A stretch of 64,000 nucleotides of DNA, from positions 3,472,001-3,536,000 of the forward strand of contig JAZGTN010000006.1 in NCBI GenBank assembly GCA_037783415.1, given 5' to 3'. This DNA is from Leptasterias polaris (taxonomy: Eukaryota > Echinodermata > Asteroidea > Forcipulatida > Asteriidae). The stretch's first letter is position 1. The number at the start of each line of letters is the position of its first letter. The position numbers were made by a program, and so were the translations under genes. Under the pieces are notes generated by a model. The model was not told the DNA's origin and did not search any database. It saw nothing but the letters and a program-made list of their open reading frames with translations. Below are positions 47,201 through 50,394 of this stretch, in pieces.

Positions 47201-49446
47201 TCCAGCGACTAGTCCATCCAGACGTCATGCTGTCTCATTTCCAACCACACCATTGGTATTATCATCATCATTCCCTAAGGTAACCGATGCTGAGGCGTCT
47301 CGCAAGGAGCTCACAAAGGTAGATGGAGCAGAACTCAACAGTGAGAAGAAGGAAGAAGTCTTTCAGAAGGGGTAAGTCTTAGGCCATGTCCGAATTGACG
47401 GCTACGGCTACGGCTACGGCTACATCGCTGCGTCATCATGTGTCATCACATTTTTACACTGTATCCCTTTTTATTGGGCTCTCAAATCTGTCTAATAGAG
47501 AATATTTTGAGGGCCTACAAAATACTAATAAGGATGACGATCTGTTTTCTCCCTATTTGGTAGGGTGCACCCATAAGGATGTTGCTAAGGATGCCTGTAC
47601 TTGGCATCCTGTACAGGCATCCTTAGCAACATCCTTATGGGTGCACCCTACCAAATAGGGAGAAAACAGATCGTCATCCTTATTAGTATTTTGTAGGCCC
47701 TCAAAATATTCTCTATTAGACAGATTTGAGAGCCCAATAAAAAGGGATACAGTGTAAAAATGTTGCCTGATTGTGACCTGGGGGTTGTTGACTTCCAACT
47801 TGAGGTATTTTGGATGACATAGGCCCTGCAATAAATGGTCCTATTTGCCGAGAGGTGTAGGGACATTTTTAAAGATTGATGCTCAGACGTTTGGAAAATT
47901 ACAACGGTGCAGGGGTGTTTAATAACTCAATGGGCCCAGGGACTCCCCACATCAAATTGAGCAGATAATAAAAGTTCAGTTGTAGCTGTACCTGCAGCTG
48001 CTAATTCGAATACGACCTAATATTGGATCGTGTGCATTGATGTCTTCCTACCGCCATCTTGGAGGTAATGAAACCGATGATTAAACGATGGAAACATTTT
48101 GGAATGGTACTCTTGTCTTTGTCTGCAGATTTGAGCAAGGTGTGAGAACACAGGTGTCTCAGGAGTTCAGTGATTTACGAGAGCAACAGAAGATATTCTG
48201 TGATAGTCTAGAAGATCTGATGGATCAGGCTGACGAACAAGAGAAGGAAGAGACCAATATGTGAGTTCATCTCAAATCCGTCAGTAGTCCAAAAAAAATA
48301 TAGATAAAAAACAAAAACTTGATATATTTGGCCAATTTTCAATATACATACATTTTTATATGTTTTTGTTATTGATTTTTTTATTAATTTGGGCTGTTAA
48401 CCTGTACGAGACAAATAAAATTAGGCAGTCCCAAAAAACCAAAAGCATCGGGACAGCCCAAAAGTGAACAAAGTCACCAGCTACAAAAGCAATCCCTTAT
48501 AAAAGAAATAGAATTTATACAGATGTACCTCTTCAGTGAAATTGCATTATATTTTTAAACATTGTATACAGCTGTTCTTGTGTTTTAAGTCATTACCGGT
48601 GTTTTTATTTACTTAGTTTCTAGTGTATTGCTGATATTTGTTTCAGTGTATTTGCATTTTATCTGCTGAGGAGTTTTTAATGAAGCCGTGTTTGTTGAAT
48701 TTCTGGATTTGTAATTTTTCCTGAAGTGTAGTGTATTGTGTCATGTGTTTTTATAAGAGTGACTTAATTGTATGTGTTATCTGCTGTGTTTTTTACTTAT
48801 GGGGCTCGCATTTTCTTAAGTTTCAAGTTTGTCCTAGTCAGTTAAAGTGTTTAATATTTTTAAATATTGTATGCAGGTGGTCTGGTATTTATTGTCTCTA
48901 GTGTATCTTTGTATTATAACTGTTTTAAATTGTAAAGCACATTGAGGGATCTGTGATCCATAATGTGTTATATAAATGCTGTTTTATCATTTAAACAAAA
49001 AGAATTTCCTATATTTTAGCAGTGAGTACCGCAACAATTTAATTGATGTTAAATTTGCATTAGGGAGAAAAAACAGTCAGTTTTTATTTCTCCACGCCCT
49101 CTCACATTGTTTTCATCAATCAATATACAGCAACATTGGTATCATTATTAAAATATCTTCTTCTTTTCTTTTCAATTCCAGAAAGCAAAGTAATCTGATG
49201 AGTAGCAACAAGATCTTGCAGCAATTACAGAAAATTAGAAGTCGCTGGCCCCGAGCTGTTCACATCTGTCGCCTTATCCTAACCGTCTTTGTCTTCCTAC
49301 TTGCCGTCACCTACGTCATCCTCACACTGATTCCAATGGAAGCCTGTCTCGGCAGCAACTCGGTTATGTATTCACCTTGGCGGACATTGAAGGAACTACT
49401 GTGGCCATACACAGAACTAAGACACAGTAACCCTCCACCAAGATAG
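8200..49446 (+). CDS. IRAG/LRMP (Jaw1)-like tail-anchored protein, 25 exons, 5' end missing
   Basis: Homologue of IRAG1 (MRVI1) and LRMP/IRAG2. These tail-anchored proteins of the ER and outer nuclear membrane bind inositol trisphosphate receptors; IRAG1 is also a substrate of cGMP-dependent kinase I. Twenty-five exons join in one frame (1,235 codons plus stop) with GT-AG borders and matching phases. Identification rests on the coiled-coil core at visible residues 680-737 (LTENEIEEKFNALQLAFK, then KRVVLHHRQRDLAEKN), a coil continuing to about 840, and a C-terminal membrane segment (about 1179-1198) followed by a 37-residue tail ending SNPPPR. The first exon opens at a splice acceptor in phase 0, so the start codon lies upstream and was not found. 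Residues 1-680 are Ser/Thr/Glu-rich and I cannot match them to the vertebrate proteins. The product is longer than human IRAG1 (about 900 residues) or LRMP (about 555). Family assignment is firm; IRAG1 versus LRMP is not decided. Confidence 0.85.
8299..10166. other. Gene 1 intron 1
   Basis: Contains a member of the 'AAAACTTACTTGGT' TTAA-type MITE family at about 8490-8930 and an inverted-repeat element at 9748-10061. Between them nothing recognised. Confidence 0.5.
9748..10061. mobile_element. MITE with roughly 50-base inverted repeats
   Basis: AGTCTTGGCCCAAAATGTCA at the left pairs with CTGGCATCTTGGGCCAAGAC at the right; similarity continues inward through CAATTGTTGATTGTGTATG. Confidence 0.75.
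10167..10281 (+). CDS. Gene 1 exon 2
   Basis: Acceptor TATTGCAG, donor GTAAGG, 115 bases, phase 0 to 1. Encodes KIKKFSQEHRPL and SLAALSWCKEGVSALLG. No domain recognised. Joins in frame to exon 3. Confidence 0.65.
10461..11308. mobile_element. 848-base 'GATTTCACGAA' element with perfect 18-base TIRs
   Basis: GCAGCCGATTTCACGAAA (10461-10478) is exactly inverted at 11291-11308. Subterminal sequences are rich in GGCGTAAG and GGCGCAAG in both orientations; a second GATTTCACGAAGG lies at about 10547. The central 450 bases are unrelated to the ends and code for nothing visible. Confidence 0.8.
11481..11615 (+). repeat. tRNA-Lys-derived SINE, copy 1
   Basis: Leader GCAAAGATATTGACAAAATT, then A box TAGCTCAGTTGGTAGAGC, a TTT-type anticodon loop (ACTTTAATCTGG) and a degraded B box, ending TTTCTTTGTTCAACTC. 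The acceptor stem does not close, so it is not a working tRNA gene. Confidence 0.8.
11683..12271 (+). CDS. Gene 1 exon 3 (largest exon, TQT-rich)
   Basis: 589 bases, phase 1 to 2, acceptor AATCTGCAG, donor GTTTGT (weaker than its neighbours). Starts DALLLDSVDEDFQRCSSPLL and ends near WDTSADYLGTH. The middle is disordered-looking and holds VSTQTE, QAQTSP and DTQTE (visible residues 140-177), resembling dynein light chain LC8-binding motifs. The last third is acidic and Ser-rich (DSASDLSDSFVTAFSSP). No folded domain recognised; this part looks lineage-specific. Confidence 0.75.
13259..13373 (+). CDS. Gene 1 exon 4, tandem TAGTAG acceptor
   Basis: Ser/Thr-rich peptide including SLTLPKESTENQ and YSDIKIPSVHR, donor GTACGT, ending in phase 0. 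The acceptor is TAGTAG: using either AG (exon starting 13259 or 13262) keeps the frame and adds or removes one residue at the junction with exon 3. Confidence 0.7.
14560..14708 (+). CDS. Gene 1 exon 5
   Basis: 149 bases, phase 0 to 2, acceptor CTGCTAG, donor GTCAGA. Encodes EEVQQRMEDILTTNHARP followed by an acidic stretch ADMADSEDEDHN. The weak donor is followed within 20 bases by an inverted-repeat element. Confidence 0.7.
16181..16272 (+). CDS. Gene 1 exon 6, basic kinase site
   Basis: 92 bases, phase 2 to 1, strong acceptor (long pyrimidine tract, CTTAG) and donor GTAAGA. Encodes SPSTPRKLSPARLKRRSLVE. KRRS at visible residues 374-377 fits the R/K-R/K-x-S consensus of cGMP- and cAMP-dependent kinases; several SP and TP sites precede it. 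Confidence 0.8.
16725..17098 (+). repeat. tRNA-Lys-derived SINE, two tandem 187-base units
   Basis: Units 16725-16911 and 16912-17098 are nearly identical, each TTTGAACAA(A/C)GATATTGAC through GAGGTAGTCTTGACT. Each includes the A box TAGCTCAGTTGGTAGAGC and the same non-SINE flank (GAAGGAGTTTAGTCGCTTGA), so the duplication included unique DNA. Confidence 0.88.
17129..17296 (+). CDS. Gene 1 exon 7
   Basis: 168 bases, phase 1 to 1, acceptor TCTCTCAG. Encodes an acidic helix (LLDVEMTEEENELSLKLLGD) then a very basic patch KNRRGRRWSPVNSPG. A tandemly duplicated SINE ends about 30 bases before the acceptor. Confidence 0.8.
17595..17766. mobile_element. 172-base MITE with perfect 16-base TIRs
   Basis: CATAAGGTTTATCGCG (17595-17610) is exactly inverted at 17751-17766. 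Interior is GC-rich (GAGGGCGCTGTTTTGCCGCG), unlike the surroundings. Confidence 0.82.
17990..18193 (-). repeat. tRNA-Leu-like SINE, copy
   Basis: Shares GACCTACAG, TGTCCCATC, CAAGGACAC and CACTCTGCT with 33297-33616. Read on the minus strand it begins with the tRNA-like part (GAGCGTCAAGTGCACTGGAC). Confidence 0.65.
18250..18348 (+). CDS. Gene 1 exon 8
   Basis: 99 bases, phase 1 to 1, donor GTGAGT. Encodes QHLQRPGSRDRSPSPTLF with SP sites, then LANDDEMVTDN. Symmetric phase, so it can be skipped in frame. Confidence 0.75.
18490..18800. repeat. Dispersed repeat with 'GAAATTCCTGGGGAATTTTAA'-type ends
   Basis: CAGGAAATTCCTGGGGAATT near the left and CCAGGGAATTTGTCGAG near the right. Related sequence flanks 30060-30830. 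Confidence 0.5.
19148..19548 (+). mobile_element. TTAA-type MITE copy with nested block
   Basis: Starts AAGGGTGTGCATAACATCAG and ends near TTTTTGACAGTTACCAATG. Shares a nested block (GACAGAAGATATTTGTTTGTGG) with about 6040-6160, so a second element inserted into an ancestral copy. Confidence 0.6.
19788..19939 (+). CDS. Gene 1 exon 9
   Basis: 152 bases, phase 1 to 0, acceptor TTCCGCAG, donor GTAAGA. Low-complexity Thr/Glu/Pro-rich peptide (PIVVTEPTTDMVTEGTTE). Followed by a 4.4-kb intron with minisatellite arrays. Confidence 0.75.
20101..20360. repeat. Head-to-head pair of tRNA-Lys SINEs
   Basis: A minus-strand copy (20101-20208, CTAGAGCAGGACTTGAACC) meets a plus-strand copy (20209-20360, TAGCTCAGTTGGTAGAGCGC) through their leader sequences. 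The plus copy has its B-box region duplicated (GTTAATCC(A/G)GAGGTTAC). Confidence 0.75.
20611..20740. repeat. 32-base direct repeat and (GAAAT)n
   Basis: AGGCAAGTACATTGTATGCA plus CAAATACTGCAC occurs twice back to back at 20611-20675; ATGAA ATGAA-type pentamers follow at about 20713-20738. Confidence 0.75.
20930..20990. repeat. (CCGT)n microsatellite
   Basis: Runs of CCGT and CCGG tetramers downstream of GGCGAGCTGCTTTAGCAGAA. A partly inverted match (GGCAGCTCGCCATGGCAGCT) lies at about 22207, suggesting one large element spanning about 20890-22240. Confidence 0.6.
21080..21475. repeat. 64-base minisatellite, about six copies
   Basis: CAGGGTACAGTATT recurs at 21179, 21243, 21307 and 21371 (exactly 64 apart), with diverged copies before and a shortened one after. 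The unit also has GGAAATTAAACAGCTTCCTT. Confidence 0.9.
21535..24398. other. Gene 1 intron 9, distal part
   Basis: ATACATGTG-rich simple sequence at 21535-21610. A dispersed 'AGATTTTTC' repeat at about 22640-22925 is related to 61110-61390. A poly(G) tract is at about 24325-24346. No exon-like sequence seen. Confidence 0.45.
24399..24566 (+). CDS. Gene 1 exon 10
   Basis: 168 bases, phase 0 to 0, acceptor CCCGTCAG after a pyrimidine tract, donor GTAAGG. Encodes EVEEFDIKADILKATGPIQG and VVKPVLPLAQLRE. A long poly(G) tract lies about 70 bases upstream. Confidence 0.8.
24567..27471. other. Gene 1 intron 10
   Basis: Mostly unassigned AT-rich sequence. A partial minus-strand SINE lies at about 26135-26180, and a faint tRNA-like fragment (TTCTAATGGTTAAGA, GAGTTCATATCCC) at about 26998-27075. 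No exon seen; flanking phases (0/0) do not require one. Confidence 0.45.
27472..27764 (+). CDS. Gene 1 exon 11
   Basis: 293 bases, phase 0 to 2, acceptor TTTTAAG, donor GTGAGT. Opens with EHKLQRRSNTLFTMPD, a basic kinase-type site. A Thr/Ser-rich linker and an acidic DDDKEGGQ patch follow, then LLPDAVLKKLGLKVGHSKE, which leads into the coiled-coil core. Confidence 0.85.
28941..29337. mobile_element. TTAA-flanked MITE with internal hairpin
   Basis: Starts TTAAAGGGTCTGTATACGTT and ends GATGTATACAGCACCTTTAA. A palindrome in the middle (TCTGAGAAGCGTTA and TAACGCTTCTCAGA) brackets GGCC. Confidence 0.78.
29699..29870 (+). CDS. Gene 1 exon 12, IRAG/LRMP core coiled coil
   Basis: 172 bases, phase 2 to 0, acceptor CTGACAG, donor GTAAGC. 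Encodes CALTENEIEEKFNALQLAFK, QYTLQKRVVLHHRQRDLAEK and DGEIEGLLQTLQ. The pattern LTE-x-E-I-E-x-K-F-x-x-L-x-L-A-F-K followed by Y-T-L-x-x-R and RQRDLAE is the most conserved segment of the IRAG/LRMP family and is the main reason for the identification. Confidence 0.93.
29896..30035. mobile_element. Near-palindromic MITE next to exon 12
   Basis: TGGGACTTTTGGAACGCTAG at the left pairs with CAGCGTTCAAAAGTCTCCCA at the right, with long internal complementarity (CAGCAGACTTACCAGGTAAA). Starts 26 bases after the exon 12 donor. Confidence 0.82.
30060..30830. repeat. Interrupted 'TTCCCCAGGAATTTCCTGG' element
   Basis: A left part (about 30078-30235) and right part (about 30735-30830, ending CAGTGTGAAAAGGGCTTA) belong to one repeat type. 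About 500 bases between them include a LINE-like 3' block (GGTTTATTGTTAAAAACACA). Confidence 0.5.
31082..31300 (+). repeat. tRNA-Leu-like SINE
   Basis: GTCATGGCCGAGCGGTCCAG is a class-II (Leu/Ser) tRNA A-box region. A Leu-type body and a non-tRNA tail (CCCAGCACCTGAACCAAAGG) follow. Other copies are at 17990, 33297, 61415 and 63115. Confidence 0.72.
31937..32068 (+). repeat. tRNA-Lys-derived SINE
   Basis: GAACAAAGATATTGACAAAA, A box-like CAGCTCAGTTAGTAGAG, B box GGTTCAAATCC, tail TTTTTCTTTGTTCAACCCC. About 145 bases upstream of exon 13. Confidence 0.85.
32213..32347 (+). CDS. Gene 1 exon 13, coiled coil
   Basis: 135 bases, phase 0 to 0, acceptor ATTGGTAG, donor GTGAGC. Encodes MLEPLGSTDTMCRDYISKIK and SKAEGFGAVQQ, a helical continuation of the core coiled coil. 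Confidence 0.85.
33047..33144 (+). CDS. Gene 1 exon 14, coiled coil
   Basis: 98 bases, phase 0 to 2, acceptor TACTCTAG, donor GTAGGT. Encodes RLSKATEVMISHVENLKRLF then EREHAELEDAK, a clear heptad-type helix of the family's coiled coil. Confidence 0.88.
33297..33616 (-). repeat. tRNA-Leu-like SINE, fullest copy
   Basis: Spans AATGAAACTAAGGATGCCTC to CACTTAACCACTCGCCAACA. On the minus strand it begins with the tRNA-like part (GGCGAGTGGTTAAGTGCACC). Long enough to show the 3' body missing from shorter copies. Confidence 0.75.
33876..33943 (+). CDS. Gene 1 exon 15, end of coiled coil
   Basis: 68 bases, phase 2 to 1, acceptor CTCCTCAG, donor GTGAGT. Encodes KLLQENRKMFRGNSITSNMS. A GGCTTGGGCTT foldback element begins about ten bases after the donor. 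Confidence 0.82.
33953..34112. repeat. GGCTTGGGCTT foldback element next to exon 15
   Basis: GTTTTGAAACCATGGCTTGG on the left, AAGCCAATATTTCGAAAAAG on the right, (CTGT)n in the middle. Begins about ten bases after the exon 15 splice donor. Confidence 0.75.
34349..34470 (-). repeat. tRNA-Lys-derived SINE, decayed
   Basis: Reverse-oriented B box (GTGAATCTGCGACC), A-box region (CCTACCAACTTTGGC) and leader (TTTTGTCAATATCTTT). Confidence 0.65.
35236..35445. mobile_element. MITE with about 57-base inverted repeats
   Basis: GACAGTTGCTATGTCAAATG on the left pairs with CATGTGACATAGCAACTGTC on the right; pairing extends through GGGCAAGCTTTTGT. It sits between GGCCATGTCCGAATAAGCC and further repeat sequence to about 35600. 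Confidence 0.8.
35942..36012. repeat. 15-base tandem repeat, about 4.5 copies
   Basis: The unit GACCTCTATGAACTT repeats without interruption. Confidence 0.9.
36095..36273. mobile_element. MITE with long imperfect inverted repeats
   Basis: GATCGATCCATTAAGCCCCG pairs with CGTGGCTTAATGGATCGGTG; the inner arms (CAGCCGCGAAACCCGATCAC) pair with TGATCAGATTTCGCGGTTGT. About 230 bases before exon 16. Confidence 0.8.
36504..36568 (+). CDS. Gene 1 exon 16, basic kinase site
   Basis: 65 bases, phase 1 to 0, acceptor CCACCAG, donor GTATGT. Encodes GETDSRLLSRRALSVSGGG. SRRALS gives an R-x-x-S basophilic site. Opens the run of small phosphosite exons. Confidence 0.78.
37709..37798 (+). CDS. Gene 1 exon 17 (probable cassette exon)
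   Basis: 90 bases, phase 0 to 0, branch-point-like CACTAAC and a C-rich tract upstream, acceptor TATTCCAG, donor GTCTCA (weak). Encodes LAKLLTNPNKNTSVQQSSKG then KPVLTTQIHQ. An earlier in-frame AG would start the exon at 37688 and add KPTSLFQ. Because of the weak donor and two possible acceptors I give this only moderate confidence. Confidence 0.5.
38013..38310. repeat. Tandem repeat, about 70-75-base unit, four copies
   Basis: GTATCCCAGTTG(G/T)GATA recurs at about 38013, 38086, 38158 and 38235, each followed by CCTTTTACCCTCC-type sequence and CCCCAATC. It produces a repetitive minus-strand ORF that is not a gene. Confidence 0.85.
38661..38735 (+). CDS. Gene 1 exon 18 (75-base cassette exon)
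   Basis: 75 bases, phase 0 to 0, acceptor TTTGACTAG, donor GTAACG. Encodes YSVRMRSASTSASIHLPLKN. RMRSAS fits R-x-R-x-x-S. Can be included or skipped without changing frame. Confidence 0.68.
38905..39192. repeat. Two adjacent GGCTTGGGCTT foldback elements
   Basis: First copy about 38905-39056 (GGCCCTTTTTCGAAACCACA to ATGGTTTTGAAAAAGGGCTG). Second about 39057-39190, more decayed, ending GCCATGGTTTTTTTAAAGGG. Confidence 0.7.
39982..40056 (+). CDS. Gene 1 exon 19 (75-base cassette exon, RRAS site)
   Basis: 75 bases, phase 0 to 0, acceptor TATTTTAG, donor GTATAT. Encodes TGRRRASVATVVGAGLLSSS. RRRASV is a textbook R-R-x-S site for cGMP- or cAMP-dependent kinase (visible residues 917-922). Confidence 0.75.
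40455..40512. repeat. 11-base tandem repeat, five copies
   Basis: GATCCTTGACT repeated perfectly. Confidence 0.92.
40574..41122. repeat. Dispersed repeat with an internal direct repeat
   Basis: CAAAGAGAAGTCCTTGATTT occurs at about 40806 and 40974 with similar flanks, and in reverse at about 3505. A 182-codon ORF crosses it, but its sequence is just this repeat, so I do not call a gene. Confidence 0.5.
41515..41589 (+). CDS. Gene 1 exon 20 (75-base cassette exon)
   Basis: 75 bases, phase 0 to 0, acceptor AACCATCAG, donor GTAAGG. Encodes SVSFSGQHTRSQTEPAGVSM. Lacks an R-R-x-S site but matches the other cassettes in length and phase. Confidence 0.65.
43430..43610 (-). repeat. Second tRNA-derived SINE family, reverse copy
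   Basis: GGGTGGGATTCGAACCCATG is a reversed B box; the body (GTACTTTCCCGAGTTCTGTG) matches the reverse complement of 58318-58480. Confidence 0.8.
43748..43927. mobile_element. MITE with AGAGCTGCCAA ends
   Basis: AGAGCTGCCAA at 43749 and TTGGCAGCTCT at the other end are exact inverses. Three CTCCCTG words inside. Confidence 0.7.
43942..44312. mobile_element. Two adjacent 'GGGCCCAATTTCAT' MITEs
   Basis: Openings at 43942 and 44146 (GGGCCCAATTTCATAGAG). Both carry GGATACCAGTCA and TTGGCTGGT; the second closes GCAGCTCTATGAAGTTGGGC. Further members are at 44958, 50144 and 52552. Confidence 0.75.
44471..44542 (+). CDS. Gene 1 exon 21 (72-base cassette exon, RRTS site)
   Basis: 72 bases, phase 0 to 0, acceptor GTGCATCAG, donor GTTAAC. 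Encodes SRLAGAVRRTSVQLSSSLNT. RRTSV repeats the kinase-site design of exon 19. Confidence 0.72.
44958..45056. mobile_element. Short 'GGGCCCAATTTCAT' MITE
   Basis: GGGCCCAATTTCATGGCACT on the left, CAGCCATGAAGTTGGACCCT on the right. Confidence 0.65.
45067..45372. mobile_element. MITE with perfect 15-base TIRs
   Basis: TAGACCTTTCTTTTG (45067-45081) is exactly inverted at 45358-45372. Confidence 0.75.
45776..46422. mobile_element. 647-base element with perfect 30-base TIRs
   Basis: TCGTCGCGCGTACCACGAAC plus CGACCTAACT (45776-45805) is exactly inverted at 46393-46422. Inside, TAGGTCACTTTGTGAAAA recurs at least three times and a partial TIR (TTAGGTCAGTTCGTGGTACG) appears near 46123. No transposase frame. 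Confidence 0.85.
46596..46756 (+). CDS. Gene 1 exon 22, KRRSS site
   Basis: 161 bases, phase 0 to 2, acceptor TTAAACAG, donor GTAAGA. Encodes EAKARLTSSLSTGASTGRHS, LLRTDSPIVVKRRSSDDGPP and SLMDGTASAPV. KRRSS (visible residues 1020-1024) is a basophilic site; HSP and DSP are proline-directed sites. Confidence 0.8.
47186..47371 (+). CDS. Gene 1 exon 23
   Basis: 186 bases, phase 2 to 2, acceptor CATGGCAG, donor GTAAGT. Encodes a Ser/Pro-rich stretch (LSPSSPATSPSRRHAVSFPT) and a charged helix (DAEASRKELTKVDGAELNSE). Symmetric phase. Confidence 0.82.
47448..47763. repeat. Perfect palindrome: 153-base arms, 10-base spacer
   Basis: Arms 47448-47600 and 47611-47763 are exact reverse complements by my base-by-base reading, around the spacer TTGGCATCCT. 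Outer ends are ACATTTTTAC and GTAAAAATGT. Lies in the 757-base intron after exon 23, next to a (GGCTAC)n stretch at 47400-47425. Confidence 0.92.
48129..48260 (+). CDS. Gene 1 exon 24, C-terminal coiled coil
   Basis: 132 bases, phase 2 to 2, acceptor GTCTGCAG, donor GTGAGT. Encodes QVSQEFSDLREQQKIFCDSL and EDLMDQADEQEKEE, an acidic amphipathic helix just before the membrane anchor exon. Confidence 0.85.
48261..49181. other. Gene 1 last intron with LINE-like 3' tail
   Basis: AT-rich. Around 48880-48990 a LINE-type ending is seen (TAAAGCACATTGAGG, then ATGTGTTATATAAATGCT). No polymerase frame preserved. Confidence 0.45.
49182..49446 (+). CDS. Gene 1 last exon: tail anchor and KASH-like tail
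   Basis: Acceptor TTCAATTCCAG, stop TAG at 49444-49446. After a basic helix (KILQQLQKIRSRWPR) comes a hydrophobic segment, LILTVFVFLLAVTYVILTLI, at visible residues 1179-1198. The remaining 37 residues would lie in the ER or perinuclear lumen and end RHSNPPPR, with a lone cysteine (1203). A single C-terminal membrane helix plus a short tail ending PPPx is the arrangement of KASH proteins, and Jaw1/LRMP has been reported as one. SUN-protein binding here is inferred from the tail, not shown. Confidence 0.92.
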
Positions 49447-50000
49447 TAAAACAATACTACCTCATTACGTACCATTTAAAGCTTTTTATGTGAGCTGACA
49501 TCCCCACCCCGACCCCCATTAAGAATAATTAATACTAAATACATTTGTTTGAAAGGGATGCTAGTGCCTTTTGCCAATACATATGTCCATGGCCAAAGGT
49601 AAGCTGTTGTGTACACTAATCTGCAGTTGTAACTAATATCGCTTAGTACAAGTGTGACCGGGTTTGGATGGAGTCATAATTGAAGCCTGATAATAACAGA
49701 GACAGTTTCAATGAGGATTTTGTTTTAAAAGTCTCCCGTAAATATTATCGAACTTGTTGATTATTAATAGTGAAATATTTGCAATGCATCTTATGAGATG
49801 AAAACACTATTAAAGAATTTTGTGATGTTATTTTATATATTATATTTGACAATTGCGGAGAAGAGACAAAAGTAATTGTTTAAAAATGTGCCTTGTCAAT
49901 TTTGTGATCTGGAAGAAGTAGATACTAACTTGACATGTTTGCTTATATATTTGACAGATATACCAGTCAAGTTTGGGGATAGTATTTTTTAGAATAAACT
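49447..50000 (+). other. Gene 1 3' UTR (extent uncertain)
   Basis: AT-rich unique-looking sequence after the stop. Candidate poly(A) signals are ATTAAA at 49809-49814 and AATAAA at 49993-49998. Which is used cannot be decided from sequence. Confidence 0.5.
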
Positions 50001-50143
50001 TCTTCTCCTTGATGCTCCTCTGCAAAAAAAAGACCAAGGGAAATATTACTACAAGTGTTTAAAACAAGATAAAGGTTTGCATTGACACAATGTAATGAAT
50101 CCCTTCAGTAAATGTGCTGTCTATCAGCATGCTCTGTCTACCA

Positions 50144-50394
50144 GGGCCCAATTTCATGGCTCTGCTTACTGCCGAATTCTGCACTTGCGATCACCATTCT
50201 CAGCTTACTGTGCAAGCGCCGAATTTCTGCGCTAGCTGTGTAAGCGTAGAATGTGTAGTAACGTGGACTACGCAAGCGTACAAGCAAAAATTCCCTGCTA
50301 ACCCATGAAATATGCTTGACGTAAGCGCAGAATTCCCTGCTTCCGTAAGCGCTGATTCTTTGCTTACGGTAAGCAGAGCCATGAAATTGGGCCC
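50144..50394. mobile_element. 251-base 'GGGCCCAATTTCAT' MITE, perfect 25-base TIRs
   Basis: GGGCCCAATTTCATGGCTCT plus GCTTA (50144-50168) is exactly inverted at 50370-50394. Interior repeats GAATTCTGC and TAAGCGCAGAATT in both orientations. Confidence 0.88.
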
